Positions 53,690-61,564 of a stretch of DNA of 64,000 nt are shown here, piece after piece (positions within the stretch are counted from its first letter, which is position 1; each line of letters opens with the position of its first letter). A program made the translations under genes and the position numbers. The notes under the pieces were generated by a model. It searched no databases. It was not told the DNA's origin and saw nothing but the letters and a program-made list of their open reading frames with translations. The DNA is taken from positions 372,001 through 436,000 of the forward strand of contig NZ_JBBJLN010000001.1 of NCBI RefSeq assembly GCF_037658235.1. Reading direction: 5' to 3'. Source of the stretch: Yunchengibacter salinarum (GTDB taxonomy: Bacteria > Pseudomonadota > Alphaproteobacteria > Sphingomonadales > Kordiimonadaceae).

Positions 53690-54283
53690 TCAGCCGCCCA
53701 GTTGGCCCTTGGTGCTGGGCACATGGTCACCCAGCCGGGAATCGGGCTCACAGGCCTGACGAAGCGCGCGGGCCGTGGCCTTGAAGGCGGATTCGATCAT
53801 GTGGTGGTTATTCTTGCCATAAAGCGTTTCCACATGCAGCGTCAGCCCGGCGGCAAAGGCGAAACCGCGGAAAAACTCCTCGAACAGTTCCGTATCCATG
53901 GCGCCGAGCCGGTCCTGGCTGAAGGGAATGGCGAACACCAGGAAAGGCCGGCCCGAAATGTCCAGCGCGGCGCGGGTCAGCGTTTCATCCATGGGCAGAT
54001 AGGCGTGGCCATAGCGGGTGATGCCGCGCCGTTCGCCCAGCGCCTCCGCCACCGCCTTGCCGATGGTGATGCCGGTATCCTCCACCGTGTGGTGGCCGTC
54101 AATGTGCAGGTCGCCATCCGTTCGCACAGTCAGATCGATCAGACTGTGGCGGGACAACTGTTCCAGCATGTGATCGAAGAAACCGATGCCGGTGGCCACG
54201 TCATACTGGCCGGAGCCGTCCAGATTGAGCGTGACCGAAATTTCGGTTTCCTTGGTTTTCCGCGTTACCGTGGCTTTGCGCAT
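53690..54283 (-). CDS. hisB: Imidazoleglycerol-phosphate dehydratase
   Basis: 197 aa; monofunctional dehydratase without the phosphatase domain of enterobacteria. GFFDHMLEQLSRHS and IDGHHTVEDTGI supply the Mn ligands. First gene of the hisB-H-A-F-E operon, divergent from hslV. Confidence 0.98.
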   Translation of the reverse strand: MRKATVTRKTKETEISVTLNLDGSGQYDVATGIGFFDHMLEQLSRHSLIDLTVRTDGDLHIDGHHTVEDTGITIGKAVAEALGERRGITRYGHAYLPMDETLTRAALDISGRPFLVFAIPFSQDRLGAMDTELFEEFFRGFAFAAGLTLHVETLYGKNNHHMIESAFKATARALRQACEPDSRLGDHVPSTKGQLGG

Positions 54284-54366
54284 GACGCTGATCCTTCCTT
54301 GGGCTCCCGTCCGCCGGGATGGGTGCGGCGCTTTCCGGGCGCTTTTAGCACCAAGCGCCCGCCGAG

Positions 54367-54395
54367 GCCATAGCTGAGCAGCCTGCCCCTTGCAA
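54367..54395 (-). promoter_or_regulatory. Candidate sigma-70 promoter for the his operon
   Basis: Leftward: TTGCAA (54395-54390), 17 bases, TATGGC (54372-54367), about 85 bases before hisB. The -35 is a palindrome shared with the rightward hslV promoter. Confidence 0.45.
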
Positions 54396-54420
54396 GCGCG
54401 CGCGAAGATGCCTATTTGCG
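54389..54420 (+). promoter_or_regulatory. Sigma-32-type heat-shock promoter of hslVU
   Basis: CTTGCAA at 54389-54395 and CCTATTTGCG at 54411-54420 match CTTG ... CYTATnTnnG; offset between boxes is 22 bases, identical to the dnaK promoter. Confidence 0.65.
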
Positions 54421-54486
54421 GTCCCAGGAAGTGGTCGCCCGGAATGCGGTAGGATGGCGCGGCCCCGGATAGCAGGAAAGGTGTTT

Positions 54487-55086
54487 ATGTCAGCAGGGAA
54501 CCCCGCCGGGGATCATGGAACCGGCCAGTGGATGGGCACCACCATTTGCAGCGTGCGCAAGGGCGACAAGGTGGTGATCGCCGGGGACGGCCAGGTATCC
54601 GTCGGCGAAACCGTGATGAAGACCGGCGCGCGCAAGGTGCGCCGCATCGGCGATGGCAAGGTGATCACCGGCTTTGCCGGGGCCACGGCGGATGCCTTTA
54701 CCCTGTTCGAGCGGCTGGAAGCCAAGCTGGAACGCCATCCCGGTCAGCTTGCCCGCGCCGCGGTGGACCTGGCCAAGGACTGGCGGACGGACAAGTATCT
54801 GCGCCAGTTGCAGGCCATGATGATCGTGGCCGACAGCAAGGTGACGCTGGTGGTCACCGGCAATGGTGATGTGCTGGACCCGGAAGGCGGTGTGGTGGCC
54901 ATTGGCTCCGGTGGCAATTATGCGCTGGCCGCGGGCCGCGCGCTCTATGATCAGGACCTGTCGGCGGAAGAGATCGCCCGCCGGTCCATGGAAATCGCCG
55001 CCGAAATCTGCATATACACCAATAGCAATCTGGTGGTGGAAAGCATGGACAATACCGGCGATCCCACTGCCCCGGTAACGGGTTAG
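54487..55086 (+). CDS. hslV: ATP-dependent protease subunit HslV
   Basis: 199 aa from the ATG at 54487 (AGGAAAGG upstream). MGTTICSVRKGDKVVIAGDGQVSVG: the catalytic Thr is residue 18 or 19, so a 17-residue propeptide must be removed, as in many Alphaproteobacteria. GDGDV-like NGDVLDPEGG and SGGNYALAAGRAL follow. The proteasome-like peptidase ring assembles with HslU. Confidence 0.97.
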   Translation: MSAGNPAGDHGTGQWMGTTICSVRKGDKVVIAGDGQVSVGETVMKTGARKVRRIGDGKVITGFAGATADAFTLFERLEAKLERHPGQLARAAVDLAKDWRTDKYLRQLQAMMIVADSKVTLVVTGNGDVLDPEGGVVAIGSGGNYALAAGRALYDQDLSAEEIARRSMEIAAEICIYTNSNLVVESMDNTGDPTAPVTG

Positions 55087-55147
55087 ACGCGCACCCCCCT
55101 TGATTGACGATATTTCCTTACCCTGAAGAACAGCGAGTAACCGCCCC

Positions 55148-56488
55148 ATGAGCGATCCCGCCACCCTTGATCAGAGTGTTCATTTCTCCCCCCGTGAGAT
55201 CGTGTCCGAACTGGACCGGTTCATCATTGGCCAGCGGGAGGCCAAGCGCGCCGTGGCCGTGGCGCTGCGCAATCGCTGGCGCCGGCAGCAACTGGAAGAG
55301 GGTATGCGCGAAGAGGTGCTGCCCAAGAACATCCTGATGATCGGCCCCACCGGCGTGGGCAAGACGGAAATCAGCCGCCGCCTGGCCAAGCTGGCCCGCG
55401 CCCCCTTCATCAAGGTGGAAGCCACCAAATATACCGAGGTGGGCTATGTGGGCCGGGACGTGGAACAGATCATCCGCGATCTGGTGGAAACCGCCATCAA
55501 GATGACACGGGAACGGCACCATGCGGAGGTGCGCACCAAGGCCGAGCTTCAGGCGGAAAACCGGGTGCTGGATGCGCTGGTGGGGGAAAAGGCCAGCGAC
55601 GCCACCCGCGACAAGTTTCGCAAGCTGCTGCGCGGTGGCGAGCTTTCGGAAAAGGAAATCGAACTGGATGTGGAAGACACCGGGTCGGCCAATATGCCGC
55701 AAATGGACATTCCCGGTATGCCGGGGGCCAGCATGGGCATGGTCAATCTGGGTGATCTTCTGGGCAAGGCCATGGGCGGCAAGACCGTGCGCAAGAGCCT
55801 GACCGTGGCGCAGGCTTATGACGTGCTGATGGGTGAGGAATCCGACAAGCTGGTGGACGAGGAAGCCATCAACCGGGATGCCATCGCCCTGGTGGAAAAT
55901 CACGGCATCGTCTTTCTGGATGAAGTGGACAAGATCTGCGAGCGCCAGGAGGCACGCGGCGGCGATGTGAGCCGGGAAGGCGTGCAGCGCGATCTGCTGC
56001 CATTGATCGAGGGCACCACGGTATCCACCAAATATGGCCCGGTGCAGACGGACCATGTGCTGTTCATCGCGTCGGGTGCCTTTCACCTGTCCAAGCCGTC
56101 GGATCTGCTGCCCGAATTGCAGGGGCGCCTGCCGATCCGGGTGGAACTGTCCGCGCTGACGGAAGAAGACTTCAAGCGCATCCTGACCGAGCCCGCCTAC
56201 AGCCTGATCCGCCAGTATGAAGCGCTGTTGGGCACCGAAGGGGTGACGCTGACCTTCACCGAGGACGGCCTGGCCGAGCTGGCGCGGCTGTCCGCCTATT
56301 TCAACGATACCATTGAAAACATCGGCGCCCGGCGTCTGCACACCGTTCTTGAAAAAGTGCTGGAAGAGATTTCTTATACCGCTACGGACAGCGGCAACAG
56401 CGCGGTGACCGTGGACCGGGACTATGTGCGCACGCATATGGGCGAACTGATGGACCGGGAAAGCGATCTGTCCAAGTTCATCCTGTAG
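55148..56488 (+). CDS. hslU: ATP-dependent protease ATPase subunit HslU
   Basis: 446 aa. SPREIVSELDRFIIGQREAKRAVAVALRNRWRR, Walker A IGPTGVGKTEI (65-75), EATKYTEVGYVGRDVEQIIRDL, Walker B VFLDEVDKI, and C-terminal SDLSKFIL, the tail that inserts into HslV. The I-domain (about 110-245) is complete. Confidence 0.99.
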   Translation: MSDPATLDQSVHFSPREIVSELDRFIIGQREAKRAVAVALRNRWRRQQLEEGMREEVLPKNILMIGPTGVGKTEISRRLAKLARAPFIKVEATKYTEVGYVGRDVEQIIRDLVETAIKMTRERHHAEVRTKAELQAENRVLDALVGEKASDATRDKFRKLLRGGELSEKEIELDVEDTGSANMPQMDIPGMPGASMGMVNLGDLLGKAMGGKTVRKSLTVAQAYDVLMGEESDKLVDEEAINRDAIALVENHGIVFLDEVDKICERQEARGGDVSREGVQRDLLPLIEGTTVSTKYGPVQTDHVLFIASGAFHLSKPSDLLPELQGRLPIRVELSALTEEDFKRILTEPAYSLIRQYEALLGTEGVTLTFTEDGLAELARLSAYFNDTIENIGARRLHTVLEKVLEEISYTATDSGNSAVTVDRDYVRTHMGELMDRESDLSKFIL

Positions 56489-56525
56489 TCGGTCGCCCGC
56501 CATATGTGACAGAGAGGGGGCATTC

Positions 56526-56885
56526 ATGGCCTATGACCGGGACAATATCTTCGCCAGGATTCTGCGCGGCGAGATCCCGTGCAAGCGCGTTTACGAGGAT
56601 GATCACAGCCTCGCCTTTCACGACATCAACCCGCAGGCGCCGGTGCATGTGCTGGTGATTCCCAAGGGGGAATATGTCTCCATGGCGGATTTCACCGCCA
56701 AGGCGAGCGCGGAGGAGATAGCCGGCTTCTTCCGCGCCGTGGGGGAAGTGGCCCGCCAGCTTGAACTGGAAGAGCCGGGCTATCGCATTCTTGCCAATGC
56801 GGGCCGGGATTCCCATCAGGAAGTGCCCCATCTGCATGTGCATATCTTTGGCGGTCGGGCGCTTGGCCCCATGCTGACCTGCTAA
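56526..56885 (+). CDS. HIT family nucleotide-binding protein
   Basis: 119 aa, HINT-like. FARILRGEIPCKRVYEDD at the start and the HxHxH triad PHLHVHIFGG (His102, 104, 106) near the end. Probably hydrolyses nucleoside phosphoramidates. 37 bases downstream of hslU. Confidence 0.95.
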   Translation: MAYDRDNIFARILRGEIPCKRVYEDDHSLAFHDINPQAPVHVLVIPKGEYVSMADFTAKASAEEIAGFFRAVGEVARQLELEEPGYRILANAGRDSHQEVPHLHVHIFGGRALGPMLTC

Positions 56886-56898
56886 GGGCCTCCGCGCC

Positions 56899-57504
56899 GT
56901 GTGGAAGGTTCAGCTCAGGCCCGCGAGCCGGGAGGATGTGCCGGCGCTGATGGTGCTGGTAACGCGCGCCAGCGCCACCATGGCCTATACCCTGTGGGAA
57001 AGCGTTGCCGAGGGCCAGGACCCGTTTGCTTTCGGCATGGCGCAAATCGGCCTGGATGAAGGGCGCGGCAGTTATCGCAACGCCACCATGGCCATGGATG
57101 GGGACGGCATCCTTCTGGGGGGCATGATTACCTATCCGGTGGACGATGCCATGGTGAGCCCGGCGGAATGGGAAGGCGCCCATGAAACGCTGGCGCCCAT
57201 ATCGGAACTGGTGCGCGGGGCGCATGGCGCGCTTTATGTGGACAGCATCGCGGTGTTCCCCGAGGCGGAAGGGCGCGGCGCGGGGCGTGCCCTGCTCAAG
57301 GCGGCCTTCAATGAGGCCCGCGCCCGTCATGGGGGTCGCACGGCCCTGGTGGTGGCGGAATCCAATCACCGTGCCGTCCGCCTGTATCAAAAGCTGGGGT
57401 TTCGTGTGATGGACCGGCGCCCGATCATTCCCTGGCCGCATTGTCCGTTTGACGGGGACTGGCTGTTGATGGTGCGGCACAAGCGGGGTCACCGTCGGCG
57501 TTAG
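56899..57504 (+). CDS. GNAT family N-acetyltransferase
   Basis: 201 aa from a GTG start 13 bases after the HIT gene. Acetyl-CoA binding motif A LYVDSIAVFPEAEGRGAGRALL at about 113-134 and motif B region NHRAVRLYQKLGF. Substrate not predictable. The last 80 bases overlap the 3' end of a gene on the other strand. Confidence 0.92.
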   Translation: MWKVQLRPASREDVPALMVLVTRASATMAYTLWESVAEGQDPFAFGMAQIGLDEGRGSYRNATMAMDGDGILLGGMITYPVDDAMVSPAEWEGAHETLAPISELVRGAHGALYVDSIAVFPEAEGRGAGRALLKAAFNEARARHGGRTALVVAESNHRAVRLYQKLGFRVMDRRPIIPWPHCPFDGDWLLMVRHKRGHRRR

Positions 57505-58456
57505 GCGTGTTTTTTGTGGTCATGGCGGTCTTTTCGGGCGCTTCGTCCGCCAGAAAGGCGAAATCCGACAGGTGCAGGATATAGCGTTCCGGCAATGCCT
57601 TCAGGCGGGGCGTCAGGTCCGGGTTGGCAAGCGATATCACGGTGGGGTTTGCCTTGACCGCTTTCTGCAGTGGGGGCCGGGTGGACGGATGACAGGCCAG
57701 AATGGCGCGCACGCCCCCGGCGGCATACAGCCGCTTCAGGCCCTGCTCAAGGATGGCCGCGCGCGGGTCGCCGGGGCGGAAATAGGCCAGCAGCGGCATT
57801 CGGTAGCGCAGTAGCGGGCTTGATACGAATCGGATATCGGGGTTGCCGCGCAGCTTGTGTTCGGATTGCGCCTCGATCACGGACTGGCTCAGCGCATCCA
57901 CCCGCCCGGCTTTCAGCAGATCCCAGAGGGCGTTCAGGGTTTTCTGTTCACTGGCGCGGGAGACGGTCAGCACCGACAGGCCGTTCTTGCGCATGATGCT
58001 GCTGTCCGGCCAACTGGCCGTGCCGCCCAATATCATGCGTCGCGCCAGCATCCGGCGGTTCTTGATGTGGGCGAAGCGGGGTACCATTTCCGCCCGTGTG
58101 GCCAGCAGGCGCAGCCCCAGCAAGCCGCCCATTAGCGGAATATCCACCTGTTGCAGGGCTTTTTCGCGGGACTGGCTGAAGCCGCTTGGATAGATGTCGT
58201 AAGGGGCGTCGTCCCGCTTCAGAAGCATCAGGCCCCGTTTCTGGCTGGATCGGGTATTTATCAGAATCAGTTCATGCTGGCCGTCGGCCTGATCCAGAGC
58301 TGCGCGGAGAATGGCGTATTCAGGCCGGGATTGTGTATCGGGCCAGAGCCGGGGCAGGCGAAAGCCCTCTGCTGTGGCGGAGAAAGTCAGGGCAAGGGTG
58401 ATGAGCGTGCCAAGAACGGCCCGGCTGGCAGTAGATCCTGTCCCTCTCCTTGCCAT
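57425..58456 (-). CDS. Secreted periplasmic binding-like protein (SBP type 3-like), uncertain
   Basis: 343 aa. Signal peptide (RAVLGTLITLALTFSATAEG). Body resembles solute-binding proteins of family 3 without clear ligand residues: YAILRAALDQADGQHELILI, a repeated PLMGGLLGLRLLATRAEM, DLLKAGRVDALSQSVIEAQSE, LLRYRMPLLAYFRPGDP. No transporter genes nearby. C-terminal 35 residues are Ala/Thr/Pro-rich and overlap the GNAT gene. Directly follows the Trm112-like gene in transcription. Confidence 0.7.
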   Translation of the reverse strand: MARRGTGSTASRAVLGTLITLALTFSATAEGFRLPRLWPDTQSRPEYAILRAALDQADGQHELILINTRSSQKRGLMLLKRDDAPYDIYPSGFSQSREKALQQVDIPLMGGLLGLRLLATRAEMVPRFAHIKNRRMLARRMILGGTASWPDSSIMRKNGLSVLTVSRASEQKTLNALWDLLKAGRVDALSQSVIEAQSEHKLRGNPDIRFVSSPLLRYRMPLLAYFRPGDPRAAILEQGLKRLYAAGGVRAILACHPSTRPPLQKAVKANPTVISLANPDLTPRLKALPERYILHLSDFAFLADEAPEKTAMTTKNTPNADGDPACAAPSTASPRQTDNAARE

Positions 58457-58468
58457 GGCGATCTCCGG

Positions 58469-58723
58469 TTATGGGTCCAGTTGGCGGGCTTCGTCCTCCA
58501 GCAGAATGGGAATGCCGTCCCGGATCGGATAGGCCAGTCCGGCGGAATCGCTGATCAGTTCATGGCGCGTGCGGTCATAGCGCAGCCGACCATGGGTGAC
58601 CGGGCACACAAGCTGTTCCAGCAGTTTGCGGCTTGGGGCGGCCCGCTCCGGCGCGGCCTGCGCTTCTGGCTCCGGGGCGTCAGGGCCGCCCGTTGGCGGG
58701 CTTGGGGAAGCGCTCTGGCTCAT
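58469..58723 (-). CDS. Trm112/UPF0434 family protein
   Basis: 84 aa. Pro/Ala-rich N-terminus, then LLEQLVCPVTHGRLRYDRTRHELISDSAGLAYPIRDGIPILLEDEAR, the Trm112 (YcaR-like) core; only one of the usual zinc cysteines is retained. Between the LON-domain gene (50 bases) and the periplasmic gene (12 bases), so one operon. Confidence 0.9.
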   Translation of the reverse strand: MSQSASPSPPTGGPDAPEPEAQAAPERAAPSRKLLEQLVCPVTHGRLRYDRTRHELISDSAGLAYPIRDGIPILLEDEARQLDP

Positions 58724-58773
58724 GGCGGTTGTCTCCTGTTTTTCCGGTGCCGGCCATCAGGCATCCGGCGCCA

Positions 58774-59487
58774 TTAATTGGGGCTGAAATCGGTGGGCTC
58801 GGTACCCGCCGTTTCCGCGGCCAGAATCATTTCCATCAGGGAAATCAGCGTTGTGGCCCGGCTTGCCGTGTCCGCCGCTTCGATCAGGGCCTGCTTTTCC
58901 AGTGGTTCGAACGGCACAATGGCCGCCAGTGTGTTCACCAGCACTTCGTCCGGCGCCTTATCGATCGCGTCGAAGTCGCTGTCCAGCCCCCGCAGGGTCA
59001 GATAGCGCCTCAAGGGCCGGGTCAGAGCGGCCCGGTCGATCCCCTCGTCCAAAGGGGGTGTGGCAAGGTCATGCCGGAAGGGCGCCCAGTTCGGCTGAAT
59101 CTGTCGATAGGGGGTGGTGACATCCAGTTCCGTACCCACCGCATAGCGGCACACCCCTTTCAGGATCAGGATGATCCGCCCATCCGACTGTTCTTCCATT
59201 TCGGCGATTCGCCCGGCGCATCCGATGGTGTGCAGCGGGGCCGACCCGCCATCACCGGCGGGGGGAACCGATTTGGGCTGGATCATACCGATCATGCCGT
59301 CACCCGCCGCGGCATCGCGCACCATGGTCAGGTAACGCGGCTCGAAAATATTGAGCGGCAGGGTGCCTCGCGGCATCAGAACCGCCCCCGACAGCGGAAA
59401 CACCGGCAGGATGGGCGGCAGGGCGGTGGGCGCCTCGTCCTGGGTCTTGTCGGGGTCTTTTTCCGGGGCCTCGTCGGGGGCGGACAC
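58774..59487 (-). CDS. LON substrate-binding domain protein
   Basis: 237 aa. LPVFPLSGAVLMPRGTLPLNIFEPRYLTMV opens a Lon N-terminal (PUA-like) domain; IGMIQPK, GCAGRIAEMEEQSDGRIILILKGVCRY follow. No ATPase or protease domain. Adapter or regulatory function suspected; unknown. 41 bases after the CnoX-like gene. Confidence 0.92.
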   Translation of the reverse strand: MSAPDEAPEKDPDKTQDEAPTALPPILPVFPLSGAVLMPRGTLPLNIFEPRYLTMVRDAAAGDGMIGMIQPKSVPPAGDGGSAPLHTIGCAGRIAEMEEQSDGRIILILKGVCRYAVGTELDVTTPYRQIQPNWAPFRHDLATPPLDEGIDRAALTRPLRRYLTLRGLDSDFDAIDKAPDEVLVNTLAAIVPFEPLEKQALIEAADTASRATTLISLMEMILAAETAGTEPTDFSPN

Positions 59488-59528
59488 GGGCGGTTCCTTT
59501 CCTTGGTCGAATATCAGGCGGGTGATCC

Positions 59529-60455
59529 CTAACTGAAAAGCAGAGACGACAGGCGACGCCGATATTTCCGGGTGACCGGGTCGGTGGGGCCAGCCGCATC
59601 GAACAGTTTCAGCAATTGTGTTTTGGCGGCGCCATCGTTCCAGTCCCGGTCACGGGTGATGCTGGCCAGAAGCTGTTCCGCCGCGCCCGCCAGATCACCG
59701 CGGGATTGCAGCGCCAGCGCCAGGTCGATCCTGGCCTGATGGTCATTCGGGTCGGCCTCGACCCGGTTTTCCAGCTCCGCCGAGTCGCCAAGCTGTTCCG
59801 CCTGCGCGTGCAGGTCCAGCGCGCTCGTGATCCGGTCAAGGCGCTGGCGGTGTGCCGGGTCCTCAAGGGCCGAAGGGTCCACCTGATCCACGATCTGGCG
59901 CGCTTCTTCCACCCGGTCCAGCTTCAGGCCCGCTTCGGCCATGCCGAGCACGGCGCCCATCTGGTTCGGATCATGGGCCACCACCTGCTGATAAATCTGG
60001 GCCGCCTGTTCGGCCTGGCCGTCTTCCAGCAGGGCATCGGCCTTTTCCAGTACGGCGGTGATCTGGTCATTGCCACCGCCATTGCCGCCGGTCATCTGGA
60101 TCAGCCGGTCCACGAACTGCTTCAACTGGCCGGGCGGCACCGCGCCCTGAAAGCCATCCACCGGCTGGCCCTGATAAAAGGCGAAAACGGTGGGCAGGCT
60201 TTGCACCTGAAGCTGGCTGCACAGGGTCTGGTTCTGGTCCGCGTTCACCTTGACCAGCGCCACCTTGCCACCCGCATCCTGTACGGCTTTTTCCAGCGCC
60301 GGCATCATCTGCTTGCAGGGTTCGCACCAGTCGGCCCAGAAATCGACGATCACCGGCTGCTCCATGGAGGCCTTGATCACGTCGTCCGAGAAGGTCTGGA
60401 TGTCGGTGTCCTTGATGCTGGCTTGCGCCTGGCCACCGCCGATAAGGTCTTCCAT
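59529..60455 (-). CDS. Thioredoxin-TPR protein (CnoX-like)
   Basis: 308 aa. Thioredoxin domain with active-site WCEPCK (Cys44, Cys47) and SLPTVFAFYQGQPVDGFQGA; after about residue 130 a TPR-type helical domain (AADALLEDGQAEQAAQIYQQVVAHDP, LALALQSRGDLAGAAEQLL). Same architecture as CnoX, a chaperedoxin that feeds clients to DnaK/GroEL; whether it acts as chaperedoxin here is inferred. Confidence 0.9.
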   Translation of the reverse strand: MEDLIGGGQAQASIKDTDIQTFSDDVIKASMEQPVIVDFWADWCEPCKQMMPALEKAVQDAGGKVALVKVNADQNQTLCSQLQVQSLPTVFAFYQGQPVDGFQGAVPPGQLKQFVDRLIQMTGGNGGGNDQITAVLEKADALLEDGQAEQAAQIYQQVVAHDPNQMGAVLGMAEAGLKLDRVEEARQIVDQVDPSALEDPAHRQRLDRITSALDLHAQAEQLGDSAELENRVEADPNDHQARIDLALALQSRGDLAGAAEQLLASITRDRDWNDGAAKTQLLKLFDAAGPTDPVTRKYRRRLSSLLFS

Positions 60456-60571
60456 GGCTGCGATCTCTTTTTCTGAACTGAGAATACAATGGTCCCGGTG
60501 GATAACCGGGTGCGTGCCCCCAACTTAGGGATTGAAGGCGCCAGTGTCCATGTTCGCCGGAGCGAATGAAA

Positions 60572-61126
60572 TCAGGGGTCGGGGCTGGTGTCCGTGCCGT
60601 CTTTCCCGGTACCACACAGGTCCACCACCAGCGGTTGATAGCCGCAGGCCAGCATGAAACGGGTCAGGTCCGCGGGGCTCAGGCAGGTGGTGGCGGCGTT
60701 ATGCAATGGATGAAAGGCCACCTGCGCGGCGTCCGCCAGGCGCCGGTCCATGGCCACGCGAAAAGGCGGCTCGCCGTGCGGCGGGTATTGGGCATTCAAC
60801 AGGCCGAAAGGCGTGACCGCGCCGGGCTTGATGCCCAGAACGCGTTCCAGGCTGTCCGCACTGGCAAAGGACAGTCGCCCCAGCCCCAGCCTGTCCGCCA
60901 GGGCAACCAGATCCACCGGGCTGTCTTCCGGCGCCAGCATCAGCAGGCGGCGCTTTTTCTTGTCCCGCAGGAACAGGCATTTGCAGTGCTGGGCCGGTAT
61001 GTCCCCCCTGAGCGCGCGGGCGTCCGCCACCGTATGCACCGGCGGGTGATGGTGGGTTCGGTGGGGGATTTCCAGGTCGTTCAGAAAGCGTGTCAGTCGG
61101 TCTTCGTCCCGCGTGGCCATATTCAT
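60572..61126 (-). CDS. YbaK/ProX-type aminoacyl-tRNA deacylase family protein
   Basis: 184 aa from the ATG at 61126 (AGGAACGC upstream). TVADARALRGDIPAQHCKCLFLRDKKKRRLLMLAPED, and KPGAVTPFGLLNA, are the YbaK/ProRS-editing pattern (PrdX-type, long). Probably hydrolyses mischarged Ala- or Cys-tRNAPro. Two tandem promoters precede it. Confidence 0.9.
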   Translation of the reverse strand: MNMATRDEDRLTRFLNDLEIPHRTHHHPPVHTVADARALRGDIPAQHCKCLFLRDKKKRRLLMLAPEDSPVDLVALADRLGLGRLSFASADSLERVLGIKPGAVTPFGLLNAQYPPHGEPPFRVAMDRRLADAAQVAFHPLHNAATTCLSPADLTRFMLACGYQPLVVDLCGTGKDGTDTSPDP

Positions 61127-61180
61127 GCGTTCCTGCCCCCGTTTCCCGTGCCAAGTGCCTGACAGACGGCTGTTTGGCGT

Positions 61181-61209
61181 ATCATAGCCAGGTGAGGAAA
61201 AACTGTAAA
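61181..61209 (-). promoter_or_regulatory. Proximal promoter P1 of the YbaK-type gene
   Basis: TTTACA (61209-61204), 17 bases, TATGAT (61186-61181), reading leftward; start expected near 61174. Confidence 0.65.
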
Positions 61210-61248
61210 AAACCCGTGCCAAGTGCCTGACAGACGGTTGTTTTGACC

Positions 61249-61277
61249 ATCATAGGCGGGTGATGGAAAACTGTAAA
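61249..61277 (-). promoter_or_regulatory. Distal promoter P2 of the YbaK-type gene
   Basis: Same boxes as P1 in the second repeat copy: TTTACA (61277-61272), 17 bases, TATGAT (61254-61249). It lies nine bases from the -35 of the opposite-facing tRNA promoter. Confidence 0.6.
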
Positions 61278-61285
61278 AAAATCGG

Positions 61286-61313
61286 TTGACCCCGATCTTC
61301 CCATTTGTATAGT
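61286..61313 (+). promoter_or_regulatory. Promoter of the tRNA-Gly gene
   Basis: TTGACC (61286-61291), 16 bases, TATAGT (61308-61313), reading rightward about 36 bases before the tRNA. Confidence 0.7.
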
Positions 61314-61348
61314 GCCCCCACGCAAGCGGCGCTGCCGTTACCCCATAT

Positions 61349-61423
61349 GCGGGCGTAGCTCAGGGGTAGAGCACAACCTTGCCAAGGTTGGGGTCGTGAG
61401 TTCGAATCTCATCGCCCGCTCCA
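61349..61423 (+). tRNA. tRNA-Gly (anticodon GCC)
   Basis: 75 bases including encoded CCA. Acceptor GCGGGCG pairs with CGCCCGC; D-arm GCTCAGGGGTAGAGC; anticodon arm CAACC-TTGCCAA-GGTTG with anticodon GCC; T-arm GTGAGTTCGAATCTCAT. All arms fold normally. Confidence 0.98.
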
Positions 61424-61429
61424 ATTCAG

Positions 61430-61464
61430 AAAAAGCCGGCCTGAACAGGTCGGCTTTTTTCTTT
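61430..61464 (+). terminator. Rho-independent terminator after tRNA-Gly
   Basis: AAAAAGCCGGCCTG and CAGGTCGGCTTTTTT pair (one G-U) around a two-base loop; T-run follows. Confidence 0.88.
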
Positions 61465-61564
61465 GGTGCGCGCGCACCGGGCCGCAACCAATCCATGCTG
61501 CTATTGGGGCCGGGCAGGCGGCATCATGCGCCGCCTGCCGCTTTCCCGGTGGTTTCCGGGGCCC

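Larger units (their letters stand above)
61145..61282. repeat. 68-bp direct tandem duplication carrying two promoters
   Basis: Copy 1 61145-61212, copy 2 61213-61282. The first 25 bases are identical; the middle has diverged; the ATCATAG and ACTGTAAAAAA blocks are conserved. Each copy contains a leftward sigma-70 promoter and the same leader start. Confidence 0.9.
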
